35,039 bases of DNA from Croceibacterium_A sp044506565 (GTDB taxonomy: Bacteria; Pseudomonadota; Alphaproteobacteria; Sphingomonadales; Sphingomonadaceae): NCBI GenBank assembly GCA_044506565.1, contig JBIQKN010000028.1, forward strand, positions 1 to 35,039. The letters are read 5' to 3'. Shown here one piece after another: positions 16,514 to 26,432 of the stretch. The notes below the pieces were generated by a model. The model saw nothing but the letters and a program-made list of their open reading frames with translations. It was not told the DNA's origin and searched no databases. Within the stretch, counting starts at the first letter, position 1, and each line of letters begins with the position of its first letter. The translations under genes were made by a program, and so were the position numbers.

Positions 16514-16525
16514 ATAACTCAGACA
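16514..16525 (-). promoter_or_regulatory. Candidate GntR operator TGTCTGAGTTAT (copy 2)
   Basis: Read on the minus strand, this is an exact copy of 12291-12302. A -10-like GTTAAT (16532-16527) comes just before it in the direction of xylD transcription, giving the same arrangement as in copy 1. It lies in the 102-base gap between the KDG kinase stop and the xylD start. Confidence 0.6.
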
Positions 16526-16565
16526 AATTAACAATCGAACAAAACGCCGCCGCGGTCGAGGAAAA

Positions 16566-17558
16566 TCATCGCCTGACGTCCGAAAGGTTCGTTTCGAACG
16601 CCGCGAGGTCGCGCGGCGTGGCCATGCTGTGGTCCCCGGCGATGCCGTGCTTGAGTGCGGCGAGCGCAAGCCCGGTAGTGGCCGCTTGTTCCACGCCGCG
16701 GTCGAGCCCCGCGAGCACCCCCGCTGCGAAGGCGTCGCCGGCGCCGATCCGGTCGACGATCCCCGTCACCTCGACCGCCGGGGCGGCGTATCCGCCGTCC
16801 CGCGTGTCGATCCGGGCCGACAGCCGGTGGTGATCGGCGGCGACGATCTCGCGCGAGGTCGAGGCGATCGCGGCGAGCCGCGGGAAACGCTCGAACGCCT
16901 TGCGCGCGGCCGGCTCGTCGGCGTCGAACGTCTCGCCGAGCACCAGCGACAGGTCGCGGTGATTGCCGAACAGCAGGTCGGCGCCGTCCAGGTAATCGGC
17001 CAGCACCGGCCCTGGATCGTCGCACCAGCGCGCCCACAGCGAGCCGCGGTAGTTGCCGTCGAACGACACGCGCACACCTGCCTCGTGGGCGGCGGCGATT
17101 GCCGCGAGGCCCAGTTCGGCCATCCCCGGCCCGAGCGCGGGGATGATGCCCGACAGGTGCAGCCAGGCTGCGCTCTTCAGCGCCGCGCTCCAGTCGTAGT
17201 TGCGTACCGCGGCGAATACGCTGCCTTCGCGGTCGTAGATCACCGAGCCCGCGCTTGCGCCGGCGGCCGGCGTGTAGAAATAGAGCCCGAGCCGCCCCGG
17301 CGCACGGCGCACGTGGCTCACCTCGACCCCCGCCCGGCGCAGGCTCTCGAGGGCCGCGTCGCCAAGCGCGTCGTCGGGCACCGCCGAGAGTATCGCGCTC
17401 GGATGGCCGAGCCGTGCAAGCGCCACCGCGACATTGCCCTCCGCCCCGCCGAAGTGCGCCCCGAGCCGCGATCCCTGCAGCATCGCTTCGCCGCGCGGCG
17501 CCGACAGCCGCAGCAGCAACTCGCCGAAGCACACGACGGGGCCGCAATTGCCGTTCAC
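16566..17558 (-). CDS. kdgK: 2-keto-3-deoxygluconate kinase (PfkB family), probable
   Basis: 330-residue ribokinase-family sugar kinase. The N-terminal FGELLLRLSAPRGE and FGGAEGNVAVALARLG signature, and the C-terminal ATP-site motif IDR-like DRIGAGDAFAAG with catalytic Asp275, are intact. Arrangement and length suit KDG kinases, which phosphorylate 2-keto-3-deoxygluconate to KDPG. The mannonate dehydratase encoded at 26433 makes KDG, so this kinase would complete glucuronate use apart from a KDPG aldolase, which is not in the window. The GTG start (17558-17556) has GGGGAG about eight bases upstream. It diverges from xylX across 100 bases that hold the perfect XylR operator, so it may share that control. 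Another ketose or keto-acid substrate is possible. Confidence 0.8.
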   Translation of the reverse strand: MNGNCGPVVCFGELLLRLSAPRGEAMLQGSRLGAHFGGAEGNVAVALARLGHPSAILSAVPDDALGDAALESLRRAGVEVSHVRRAPGRLGLYFYTPAAGASAGSVIYDREGSVFAAVRNYDWSAALKSAAWLHLSGIIPALGPGMAELGLAAIAAAHEAGVRVSFDGNYRGSLWARWCDDPGPVLADYLDGADLLFGNHRDLSLVLGETFDADEPAARKAFERFPRLAAIASTSREIVAADHHRLSARIDTRDGGYAAPAVEVTGIVDRIGAGDAFAAGVLAGLDRGVEQAATTGLALAALKHGIAGDHSMATPRDLAAFETNLSDVRR

Positions 17559-17590
17559 CTCATCGCTCCCCTCTCCGCTCCCCCCGGCAC

Positions 17591-17620
17591 TTGACAGCCC
17601 ATGCGCGCTGGTGCTGTTAT
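17591..17620 (+). promoter_or_regulatory. Promoter of the xylX operon
   Basis: A perfect -35 TTGACA (17591-17596) is followed after 18 bases by TGTTAT (17615-17620, four of six -10 matches). The 20-bp palindrome at 17617-17636 covers the -10 and start region, so bound repressor should exclude RNA polymerase. Confidence 0.55.
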
Positions 17621-17636
17621 GATAGCGCTATCATAA
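17617..17636. promoter_or_regulatory. XylR-type operator, perfect 20-bp palindrome
   Basis: TTATGATAGCGCTATCATAA is perfectly self-complementary. Its core, TGATAGCGCTATCA (17620-17633), fits TGnTAnCGnTAnCA exactly. It lies between the divergent kdgK and xylX starts and is the strongest of the three sites of this type. Confidence 0.75.
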
Positions 17637-17658
17637 GAATAGCGGAGCGGAGGGGGTC

Positions 17659-18792
17659 ATGGAAGCGGATAACGGCGCGGCAGCGTCGGCGCTACCTCAG
17701 GATTGGGCGGCGGGCACCTTCCTCGGGCGCATCGCCACCTCCGACGGCCCGAGCCCCGTCTTGCTCGTGCGTGGCGAGCTTTACGACATGGCCCGCGTCG
17801 CCCCGACGGTCTCCGCGCTCGTCGAGGCCGGCGATTTCAGCGGCACCGGCGGAACCCCGCTCGGTCCGTGGGAGCCCGGCAATGCTTCCCTGCTCAGCCC
17901 GGTCGACCTGCAGTGCGTCAAGGCCTGCGGGGTGACGTTCGCGGTCTCGGCGATCGAACGCGTAATCGAGGAGCGCGCGCGTGGCGACTGGTCGGCCGCG
18001 GCGGCGATCCGCGAGCGGCTCGAGGGCCGCATCGGCGGCTCGATCCGCGCGGTCGAGCCCGGCTCGCCGGCCGCCGCCGCGCTCAAGGATGCGCTGATCG
18101 AGGACGGCCTGTGGTCGCAGTACCTCGAGGTGGCGATCGGCCCCGATGCCGAAGTCTTCACCAAGTCGCCGGTGCTCTCGACCGTCGGCGCCGACGCCGA
18201 CATCGGCGTGCGCTCGGATTCGACCTGGAACAACCCCGAGCCCGAGATCGCGCTGCTGGTCGACAGCCGCGGCAAGGCGGTCGGCGCGACACTCGGCAAC
18301 GACGTCAATCTGCGCGACTTCGAGGGCCGCTCGGCGCTGCTGCTCGGCAAGGCCAAGGACAACAACGCCTCCTGCGCGCTGGGCCCGCTGGTGCGCCTGT
18401 TCGACGACAGCTTCACGATCGACGACGTGCGCTCCGCGACGGTCACCCTGCAGGTCGAGGGTGAGGACGGCTACCGCCTCGAGGGCGCCTCGAACATGGC
18501 CGAGATCAGCCGCGATCCGCTCGAGCTCGTCCGCCAGGCGTTGAGCGAGCACCAGTATCCCGACGGCTTCGTGCTGTTCCTCGGCACGCTGTTCGCCCCG
18601 GTGCAGGATCGCGACGAGCCCGGCCGCGGCTTCACCCACAAGGTCGGCGACCGCGTCGCCATCGCCAGCCCCAAGCTCGGACGGCTGGTCAACCGCGTGG
18701 TGACGTCTAAGGACGCGCCGCCGTGGACCGAGGGGATCGGCGCGCTGATGGCCAATCTCGCCCGCCGCGGCCTGCTCGGAGCCGGCACGTGA
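17659..18792 (+). CDS. xylX: 2-keto-3-deoxy-D-xylonate dehydratase (FAH family)
   Basis: 377-residue fumarylacetoacetate-hydrolase-fold enzyme, the counterpart of Caulobacter XylX, which dehydrates 2-keto-3-deoxy-xylonate to alpha-ketoglutarate semialdehyde. The metal site is visible as Glu194 and Glu196 in NNPEPEIALLV and Asp215 in GNDVNLRDFEGRSALLL, followed by GKAKDNNASCALGP. Length and internal blocks fit that family rather than shorter FAH hydrolases. GGAGGGGG precedes the ATG. The TGA overlaps the GTG of the xylose dehydrogenase gene, so xylX, the dehydrogenase and xylC form one operon under the XylR-type operator, as in the Caulobacter xyl operon. Confidence 0.92.
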   Translation: MEADNGAAASALPQDWAAGTFLGRIATSDGPSPVLLVRGELYDMARVAPTVSALVEAGDFSGTGGTPLGPWEPGNASLLSPVDLQCVKACGVTFAVSAIERVIEERARGDWSAAAAIRERLEGRIGGSIRAVEPGSPAAAALKDALIEDGLWSQYLEVAIGPDAEVFTKSPVLSTVGADADIGVRSDSTWNNPEPEIALLVDSRGKAVGATLGNDVNLRDFEGRSALLLGKAKDNNASCALGPLVRLFDDSFTIDDVRSATVTLQVEGEDGYRLEGASNMAEISRDPLELVRQALSEHQYPDGFVLFLGTLFAPVQDRDEPGRGFTHKVGDRVAIASPKLGRLVNRVVTSKDAPPWTEGIGALMANLARRGLLGAGT

Positions 18793-19535
18793 CGCGCGCG
18801 CGATACCCGAGCCTCGCCGGCAAGCGGGTCGTCGTCACCGGCGGCGCGACCGGGATCGGCGCGGGGCTGGTCGAGGCCTTCGTCGGCCAGGGCGCGGAAG
18901 TCGCCTTCCTCGACATCGACGAACCTTCCGGCGAAGCGCTGGCCGCCCGGCTAGGCGCCCCGCGCTTCATCGCCTGCGACTTGCGCGACCTCGCGGCGCT
19001 CAAGATCGCGGCCGAGGCGGCGATCGCCGCGCTTGGCGGGATCGACGTGCTGGTCAACAACGCCGCCAACGACGACCGCCACGCGGTCGAGGACATCACG
19101 CCCGAGTACTGGGACGAGCGCATCGCGACCAACCTCCGCCACCTGTTCTTCATGAGCCAGGCCGTGGTGCCGGCGATGAAGGCCGCGGGCGGCGGCGTGA
19201 TCCTCAACTTCGGCTCGATCTCCTGGCACCTCGGGTTGCGCGACCTGGTCACTTACCAGACCGCTAAGGCCGGGATCGAGGGCCTGACCCGCAGCCTCGC
19301 GCGCGAGCTCGGGCGCGACAACATCCGCGTGACGACGATCGTCCCGGGCAGCGTCGCGACTCCGCGACAGGCGCGGTGGTATACTCCGGCCGACGAGGAA
19401 GAGTTGATGGCCGCGCAATGCGTGCACGGGCGGATCCAGCCGGCCGACGTCGCCGCGCTGGCGCTGTTCCTCGCCTCCGACGATGCGCGGATGTGCACGG
19501 GGCACGAATATTTCATCGATGCAGGGTGGCGATAG
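18789..19535 (+). CDS. xdh: D-xylose 1-dehydrogenase (SDR family)
   Basis: 248-residue short-chain dehydrogenase, the same length as Caulobacter xylose dehydrogenase (there called XylB) and sharing long blocks with it: YPSLAGKRVVVTGG, NDDRHAVED, NFGSISWHLGL, ELGRDNIRVT and CTGHEYFIDAGWR. The Rossmann motif TGGATGIGAG binds NAD. The catalytic triad is Ser143, Tyr156 and Lys160 (YQTAK). It oxidises D-xylose to D-xylonolactone, the first Weimberg step. The GTG start lies in the xylX stop (GTGA). A longer frame reading back into xylX was rejected because it adds basic, unconserved sequence. The lactonase gene follows after one base. Confidence 0.95.
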   Translation: MTRARYPSLAGKRVVVTGGATGIGAGLVEAFVGQGAEVAFLDIDEPSGEALAARLGAPRFIACDLRDLAALKIAAEAAIAALGGIDVLVNNAANDDRHAVEDITPEYWDERIATNLRHLFFMSQAVVPAMKAAGGGVILNFGSISWHLGLRDLVTYQTAKAGIEGLTRSLARELGRDNIRVTTIVPGSVATPRQARWYTPADEEELMAAQCVHGRIQPADVAALALFLASDDARMCTGHEYFIDAGWR

Positions 19536-19536
19536 G

Positions 19537-20418
19537 ATGGATCCCGTTTCGGTTCTCGCGGTCGGCGCGACTCTCGGCGAAGGTCCCGTGTGGATCGGCA
19601 GCGAAGTCTGGTTCGTCGACATCAAGGCGCACAAGGTCCACCGGTTCGACCCGGCCACGAAGGCGCACAGGTGGTACGAGGCGCCCGACCAGGTCGGCTG
19701 GGTCCTTCCGGCCGAGGGCGGCGGGCTGGTCACCGGCGTCAAGACCGGGCTGCACCGGCTCGACCCCGAGACCGGCGCGTTCTCGCTGTTGCACGATCCC
19801 GAGCCGCAACGGCCGAACAACCGGCTCAACGACGCGGCCACGGACGTCCACAGCCGCCTGTGGTTCGGCACGATGGACGACGGGGAATCCGAGGCGACCG
19901 GCTACCTCTACCGCTGCGTCCGCGGCCTCTGCGCCGATACCGGGCTGCCGCCCGTGGCGATCACCAACGGGCCTGCGCTCAACGCCGACGGCACGGTGCT
20001 CTACCACACCGACACGCTCGGCCGGGTCATCTTCCGCGTCCCGGTCAACGACGACGGGTCGCTCGGCGCGCCGGTGCCGTTCGTCACGATCGAGGACGGT
20101 GGCGGCTATCCCGACGGGCCGGTGGTCGATGCCGAGGGCTGCCTGTGGACCGGGCTCTACGCCGGCTGGAGCGTGCGGCGCTACGACCTCGACGGCAAGC
20201 TGATCAAGTCGGTCCGCCTGCCGACCGCCAACATCACCAAGATGTGCTTCGGCGGTCCGGACCTGAAGACCGCCTACGTCACCAGCGCGCGCAAGAACCT
20301 CGATGCCGCGGCGCTGGCCGCCCAACCCGAGGCGGGCAACCTGTTCGCGTTCGATCCGGGCGTCGCCGGTCTGCCGGTCACCCCGGCGAAGATCACCGGG
20401 CTCGGCAGGACGGCATAG
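19537..20418 (+). CDS. xylC: D-xylonolactonase (SMP-30/gluconolactonase family)
   Basis: 293-residue six-bladed beta-propeller lactonase that hydrolyses xylonolactone to xylonate. Likely metal ligands are Glu15 (ATLGEGPVW), Asn144 (AITNGPALN) and Asp193 (GYPDGPVVD). The blocks YHTDTLGR, NNRLNDAATD and CFGGPDLKTAYVT match Caulobacter XylC. ATG 19537 comes one base after the dehydrogenase stop; the reading frame extends upstream, but the sequence before this ATG belongs to the dehydrogenase gene. It is the last gene of the xylX operon and is followed by a large inverted-repeat element. Confidence 0.92.
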   Translation: MDPVSVLAVGATLGEGPVWIGSEVWFVDIKAHKVHRFDPATKAHRWYEAPDQVGWVLPAEGGGLVTGVKTGLHRLDPETGAFSLLHDPEPQRPNNRLNDAATDVHSRLWFGTMDDGESEATGYLYRCVRGLCADTGLPPVAITNGPALNADGTVLYHTDTLGRVIFRVPVNDDGSLGAPVPFVTIEDGGGYPDGPVVDAEGCLWTGLYAGWSVRRYDLDGKLIKSVRLPTANITKMCFGGPDLKTAYVTSARKNLDAAALAAQPEAGNLFAFDPGVAGLPVTPAKITGLGRTA

Positions 20419-20596
20419 CGCCCCCTTCCCCCTCGATGGGGGAAGGATAGCGCAGCTTGCTCGCGCAGCGAGCTAGCGAAGCTTGGATGGGGGTGGCTGC
20501 GCGACAGGGGCGCTCTTCCGCTCCACCCCTTTCCCACTCCGACCAGGTCAGGTCGTGACTAAGTCTTCGTATCCTCCCCCATCGAGGGGGAAGGGC
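20419..20596. repeat. Inverted-repeat element with hairpin ends, between convergent xylC and xylR
   Basis: The left end has a perfect hairpin, CCTTCCCCC (20424-20432) and GGGGGAAGG (20438-20446), loop TCGAT. The right end (20573-20594) carries nearly the same hairpin in the opposite orientation, so about 28 bases at each end are imperfect inverted copies. The interior contains a further stem, GCTCGC/GCGAGC (about 20459-20473), and no credible gene. The form resembles a small MITE- or REP-pair-like element, and here it can also end transcription from both sides. Confidence 0.6.
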
Positions 20597-20620
20597 GAAC
20601 AGGAACGCCAGGAGAGCGCC

Positions 20621-21697
20621 CTAGCTTCCGCGCGAGCTCGGGCGCCGGCGCGGCGCCGCGTCCGACTGGCGGCGGATCAGCTCGAAGTCGGCCTGGACGT
20701 GCGGCTTGCGCGCCGCCTCGTCCTGCGACTTGCGCGCGCGGATCTCCTTGACCAGCAGGTCGACAGCGGTGCGCGACATCTCGAACACCGGCTGGCGGAT
20801 CGTGGTCAGCTCGGGCCAGATCGTCGTCGCCAGCGCGGTGTCGTCGAACCCGCAGACGGTCAGGTCGCTCGGCACGTCGAGCCCGCGGCGGTGCGCAATG
20901 GCGACGGTCGCCGCCGCCATGTCGTCGTTCGAGGCAAAGATCGCCGACGGCGGGTCCGCCAGCTCGAGCAGTTGCTCGGCCGCGTCGAGCCCCGAGCGGT
21001 AGGTGAACAGGCCTTGCGCGATCAGCTCGGGTGCCGCCGGAAGTCCGGCGTCCTTGAGCGCGTCCTTGTACCCCTGGAGCCGCTCCTCGCTCGCGGTCTG
21101 GCGCGGGTTGCCTTTGATGAATCCGATCCGCCGGTGGCCGAGCGAGGCGAGGTGGCGCGTCATCTCGTAGGCCGCGGCGTGATCGTTGATGCTGACCGAG
21201 AGCGCCCAGTCCGGCGCGCGGCCCGTCGCCACGGCCACCACCGGGATGTTGCGCTCGTGGATCGCCTCGAGCACCGGCAGCGATTCGCTGAGCGGCGGCG
21301 TCAGCACGATCCCGTCGAGCCGGGCACGGATCAGGTGGTCGACCGCGCTCTGCTCCTCGGCCTCGTCGTCGCACTTCTCGACGATCAGCTGGACGTTGAG
21401 CCGGCTCGCCTGGTCGAGGCTGCCGACGAGCAGCTGGCTCAGGTAGTTGAAGCTCGGGTTCGAGTGCAGCAGCCCGATGCGGATCTCCTCGCCGCCGGCG
21501 AGCGTGCGCGCCGCGAGGCTCGGCGTGTAGTGCAGCGCCTTGATCGCCTCCTCGACGCGCTCGCGCGTTTCCGGGCGCACGTTCGCCTCGCCGTTGAGCA
21601 CGCGGCTCACGGTCATCGGCGAGACGCCCGCGCGAGCAGCGACATCGCTGATTTTCGGCGCGTTGCGCTGCCGTCTGGATCCTCGGACTTCAGCCAT
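20621..21697 (-). CDS. xylR: LacI-family regulator of the xylose/glucuronoxylan genes (XylR-like)
   Basis: 358-residue LacI/GalR repressor with a classical head (PKISDVAARAGVSPMTVSRV, about residues 15-34), a hinge (YTPSLAARTLAGGEE) and a sensor domain with IFASNDDMAAATV and CGFDDTALATTIWPELTTI. It lies on the same strand 93 bases downstream of the GH67 gene and may be transcribed with it. Three copies of a LacI-type operator, TGnTAnCGnTAnCA, occur in the window: before the GH43-xylB-xylA genes, before xylX, and between GH67 and GH3. This protein is the best candidate to bind them, in line with the known xylose-responsive LacI repressor of Caulobacter. The real inducer (xylose, xylobiose or glucuronate) is not shown by sequence. 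Confidence 0.85.
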   Translation of the reverse strand: MAEVRGSRRQRNAPKISDVAARAGVSPMTVSRVLNGEANVRPETRERVEEAIKALHYTPSLAARTLAGGEEIRIGLLHSNPSFNYLSQLLVGSLDQASRLNVQLIVEKCDDEAEEQSAVDHLIRARLDGIVLTPPLSESLPVLEAIHERNIPVVAVATGRAPDWALSVSINDHAAAYEMTRHLASLGHRRIGFIKGNPRQTASEERLQGYKDALKDAGLPAAPELIAQGLFTYRSGLDAAEQLLELADPPSAIFASNDDMAAATVAIAHRRGLDVPSDLTVCGFDDTALATTIWPELTTIRQPVFEMSRTAVDLLVKEIRARKSQDEAARKPHVQADFELIRRQSDAAPRRRPSSRGS

Positions 21698-21790
21698 CGG
21701 TTTCCCCTGCGCGGCGGCGGTTATGGCAACAGCCCGTATCCCGGCAAGCCCGAATGTTCCAGCGCGCCGGAGCTCGCACGCGGCGCATCC

Positions 21791-23881
21791 TCACGGATTG
21801 CCCGGCGCGAACGGGAACGACAGCGCCTTGTAGTACTCGAGATCATGCTCGGGAGGCGCGGTTCCGGCGGGTAGCGCGAGCCCGTTGACGCTCGTCCAAT
21901 AGGCGAGGCTCGCGTCGCGCCACCAGCGCGCCTCGCGTTCCTGGATCGCCAGGAAATCGGCGGTCTTCTGCCAGCGTTCGGCGTCGATCCGCGGGCGCAG
22001 CGCGTCCCACTCGCGGCGCATGGTGCTGACGTAGGCGACCCCTTCGTCGTAGCGCGCGACGAGCTCTTCCCACAGCGTGCGGCCGCTGTTCATACGATGG
22101 CTCCACGGCAGGTGGTGGAACCACAGCAGCTCGGTCTCGGGCGTGGTCGCCGGGTCCGCCAGCCGCGCCGCGAGGCTCGGTGCATACTGCGCGATCGCGT
22201 TGCTGCCGCTCGCCGTGCGGTCGAAGCCGATCCCGTCGCGGTCGGCGCGGTGATAGTAGGCCGGGTTCCACTCGGGCCGAGCGAGGTCGTCGACCCACGG
22301 CCCGGGCCCGTAGTGGTGTCCCGTCGCCATCAGGTGCGCGAGCCCGAGCGCGCCGGTGTAGTTCACCACCGCTTCGCGCGAGCCCATCATCATCCGCACC
22401 ACCGGCTCGACCACTTCCGGCTCGGACGAAAAGGTCTGCGCGGCCCATTCGCGGGCGATCGCCTCGGCGGACAGTGTCGGGTCCCAGGCGAGCCGCCCGA
22501 ACGCGTACCAGTTGGCCTGGTTGAAGGTCGAGCCCGACCAGTCGCGCGAGCTGCCGACGTTGGCGACCCCGGCGATGCCGGTGAGCGCATGCCCCTCGGC
22601 GCTGCCGTCGACGACTTCGGCCACCGTCGGCCCGTCGTCGCGGACCTTGGTATTCGCGCCGAGCGCCTCGGTGAACAGGGGCCCAAGATAGGCGAGGTGG
22701 GTCGCCTGCCCGAGGTATTCCTTGGTCACTTGCACCTCGAGCATCAGCGGCGTGCGCGGCATGGCCCCGAACAGCGGGTGGAACGGCTCGCGCGGCTGGA
22801 AGTCGATCGGCCCGTTCTTGACCTGCACCAGCACGTTGTCGGCGAACTGCCCGTCGAGCGGCTCGAATTCGGTATAGGCCTGCTTGGCGCGGTCCTCGGG
22901 GTCGGTGTCGGAGTAGACGAACGCCCGCCACATCACCACGCCGCCGTGCGGGGCGACCGCTTCGGCGAGCATGTTCGCCCCGTCGGCGTGAGTTCGTCCG
23001 TAGTCGCCGGGCCCCGGCTGGCCCTCGCTGTTGGCCTTGACCAGGAATCCGCCGAAATCGGGGATCGCGCGGTAGATCTCGGCCGCCTTGGCCGCCCACC
23101 AGGCGCGCACTCGCGGGTCGAGCGGGTCGCCGGTGTCGAGCCCGCCGAGATCGCGCGGCGCGCTGAACCGCGCCGAGAGGTAGACCTTGATCCCGTAGGG
23201 CCGGAACACCTCGGCCAGTGCCGCGGCCTTGGCGATGTAGTCGGCGGTCAGGCTCTCGGCCTTGGCGTTGACGTTGTTGAGGACGATCCCGTTGATCCCG
23301 AGCGACGCGTTGGCGCGCGCATAGTCGGTGTAGCGCGGGTCCTTGTGGTCGGGCAGCGTCCACCAGTCCCACAGCGAGGCGCCCGCGTAACCGCGCTCGA
23401 CGAACCCGTCGAGGTTGTCCCAGTGGTTGAGCACCCGCAGGCCGATACGCGGCGCGGAACGCAACTCGATCGCTTCGGCCGAGCCGCCGGCATCCAGGTG
23501 CCGCAGCAACGCGAACGCGCCGTAGAGCAGCCCGCGCTCGCCGTCGGACGCGACGACGACCGCCGGGCGGCCGTCGACCTGCGCCCGGCGCACGAGGTAG
23601 CCTTCCTCGCCGAGCGGTCGGGCGAGGCCGAGCGCGGCCACGCGCGGATCGGCGGTCGTCGCCAGCAGAACCCGGGCGACGCGCCCGCCGAGCCCGCGGC
23701 GCAGCTCCGCGGCGGCGGCCTCGATCACCGGGCTGCTGCGCTCGACGAGGACTTCAGCCGGTTCGGCAGGTGCCTCCGGGTAGCGCAGCCACAGGGCGTA
23801 ACCGTCCTCCGCGCGTACCGGCGAGGCGGCCGCCAGCAGGCTGGCCGCAAGGGCCGCGAGGAGGCCAAAACCGCGCTTCAT
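21791..23881 (-). CDS. aguA: Secreted GH67 alpha-glucuronidase
   Basis: 696-residue alpha-glucuronidase that removes (4-O-methyl)glucuronate from the terminal xylose of xylo-oligosaccharides. The family blocks RVLNHWDNLDG, RGYAGASLWDWW, VYLSARFSAPRDLGG, VQVKNGPIDFQPREP and AGVANVGSS are present. The catalytic acid is Glu286 (KANSEGQPGPGDYGR). The two basic carboxylates are Asp360 (GPIDFQ) and Glu388 (VTKEYLGQ), 28 residues apart as in characterised enzymes. ATG 23881 opens a Sec signal peptide ending SPVRAED, so the enzyme is exported, probably to the periplasm, although many GH67 enzymes are cytoplasmic. A longer frame to 24616 would overlap the GH3 gene and was rejected. It diverges from GH3 over a XylR-type site. 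Confidence 0.95.
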   Translation of the reverse strand: MKRGFGLLAALAASLLAAASPVRAEDGYALWLRYPEAPAEPAEVLVERSSPVIEAAAAELRRGLGGRVARVLLATTADPRVAALGLARPLGEEGYLVRRAQVDGRPAVVVASDGERGLLYGAFALLRHLDAGGSAEAIELRSAPRIGLRVLNHWDNLDGFVERGYAGASLWDWWTLPDHKDPRYTDYARANASLGINGIVLNNVNAKAESLTADYIAKAAALAEVFRPYGIKVYLSARFSAPRDLGGLDTGDPLDPRVRAWWAAKAAEIYRAIPDFGGFLVKANSEGQPGPGDYGRTHADGANMLAEAVAPHGGVVMWRAFVYSDTDPEDRAKQAYTEFEPLDGQFADNVLVQVKNGPIDFQPREPFHPLFGAMPRTPLMLEVQVTKEYLGQATHLAYLGPLFTEALGANTKVRDDGPTVAEVVDGSAEGHALTGIAGVANVGSSRDWSGSTFNQANWYAFGRLAWDPTLSAEAIAREWAAQTFSSEPEVVEPVVRMMMGSREAVVNYTGALGLAHLMATGHHYGPGPWVDDLARPEWNPAYYHRADRDGIGFDRTASGSNAIAQYAPSLAARLADPATTPETELLWFHHLPWSHRMNSGRTLWEELVARYDEGVAYVSTMRREWDALRPRIDAERWQKTADFLAIQEREARWWRDASLAYWTSVNGLALPAGTAPPEHDLEYYKALSFPFAPGNP

Positions 23882-23910
23882 TCCGGCACTTTCCCTCTCC
23901 CGCCGTGGCA

Positions 23911-23949
23911 TTGACAAGCCCCGGCCTTGCCGCGATGTTACCGCTATCA
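23911..23949. promoter_or_regulatory. GH67/GH3 divergent control region with XylR-type operator
   Basis: TTGACA at 23911-23916 reads toward the GH3 gene, and the operator TGTTACCGCTATCA at 23936-23949 fits TGnTAnCGnTAnCA at every fixed position. It is placed where a -10 and transcription start would be. The 120-base interval serves both the GH67 gene (start 23881) and the GH3 gene (start 24002). Confidence 0.65.
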
Positions 23950-24001
23950 CAGCCACGGCATGCTGGGCAATGCCGGGCGGGAAAAGGGGGAGGAGAGGCG
24001 C

Positions 24002-26422
<2,421 letters not shown>

Positions 26423-26432
26423 GGACGCCCCA

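Noticed and set aside
15030..16517. Long plus-strand frame opposite xylD
   Set aside because: Low-complexity Arg/Asp-rich translation; xylD on the other strand has complete family motifs.
21698..21790. GTTATGGCAAC-like imperfect palindrome between GH67 and xylR as a fourth XylR site
   Set aside because: It does not fit TGnTAnCGnTAnCA at the fixed positions and lacks the central CG.
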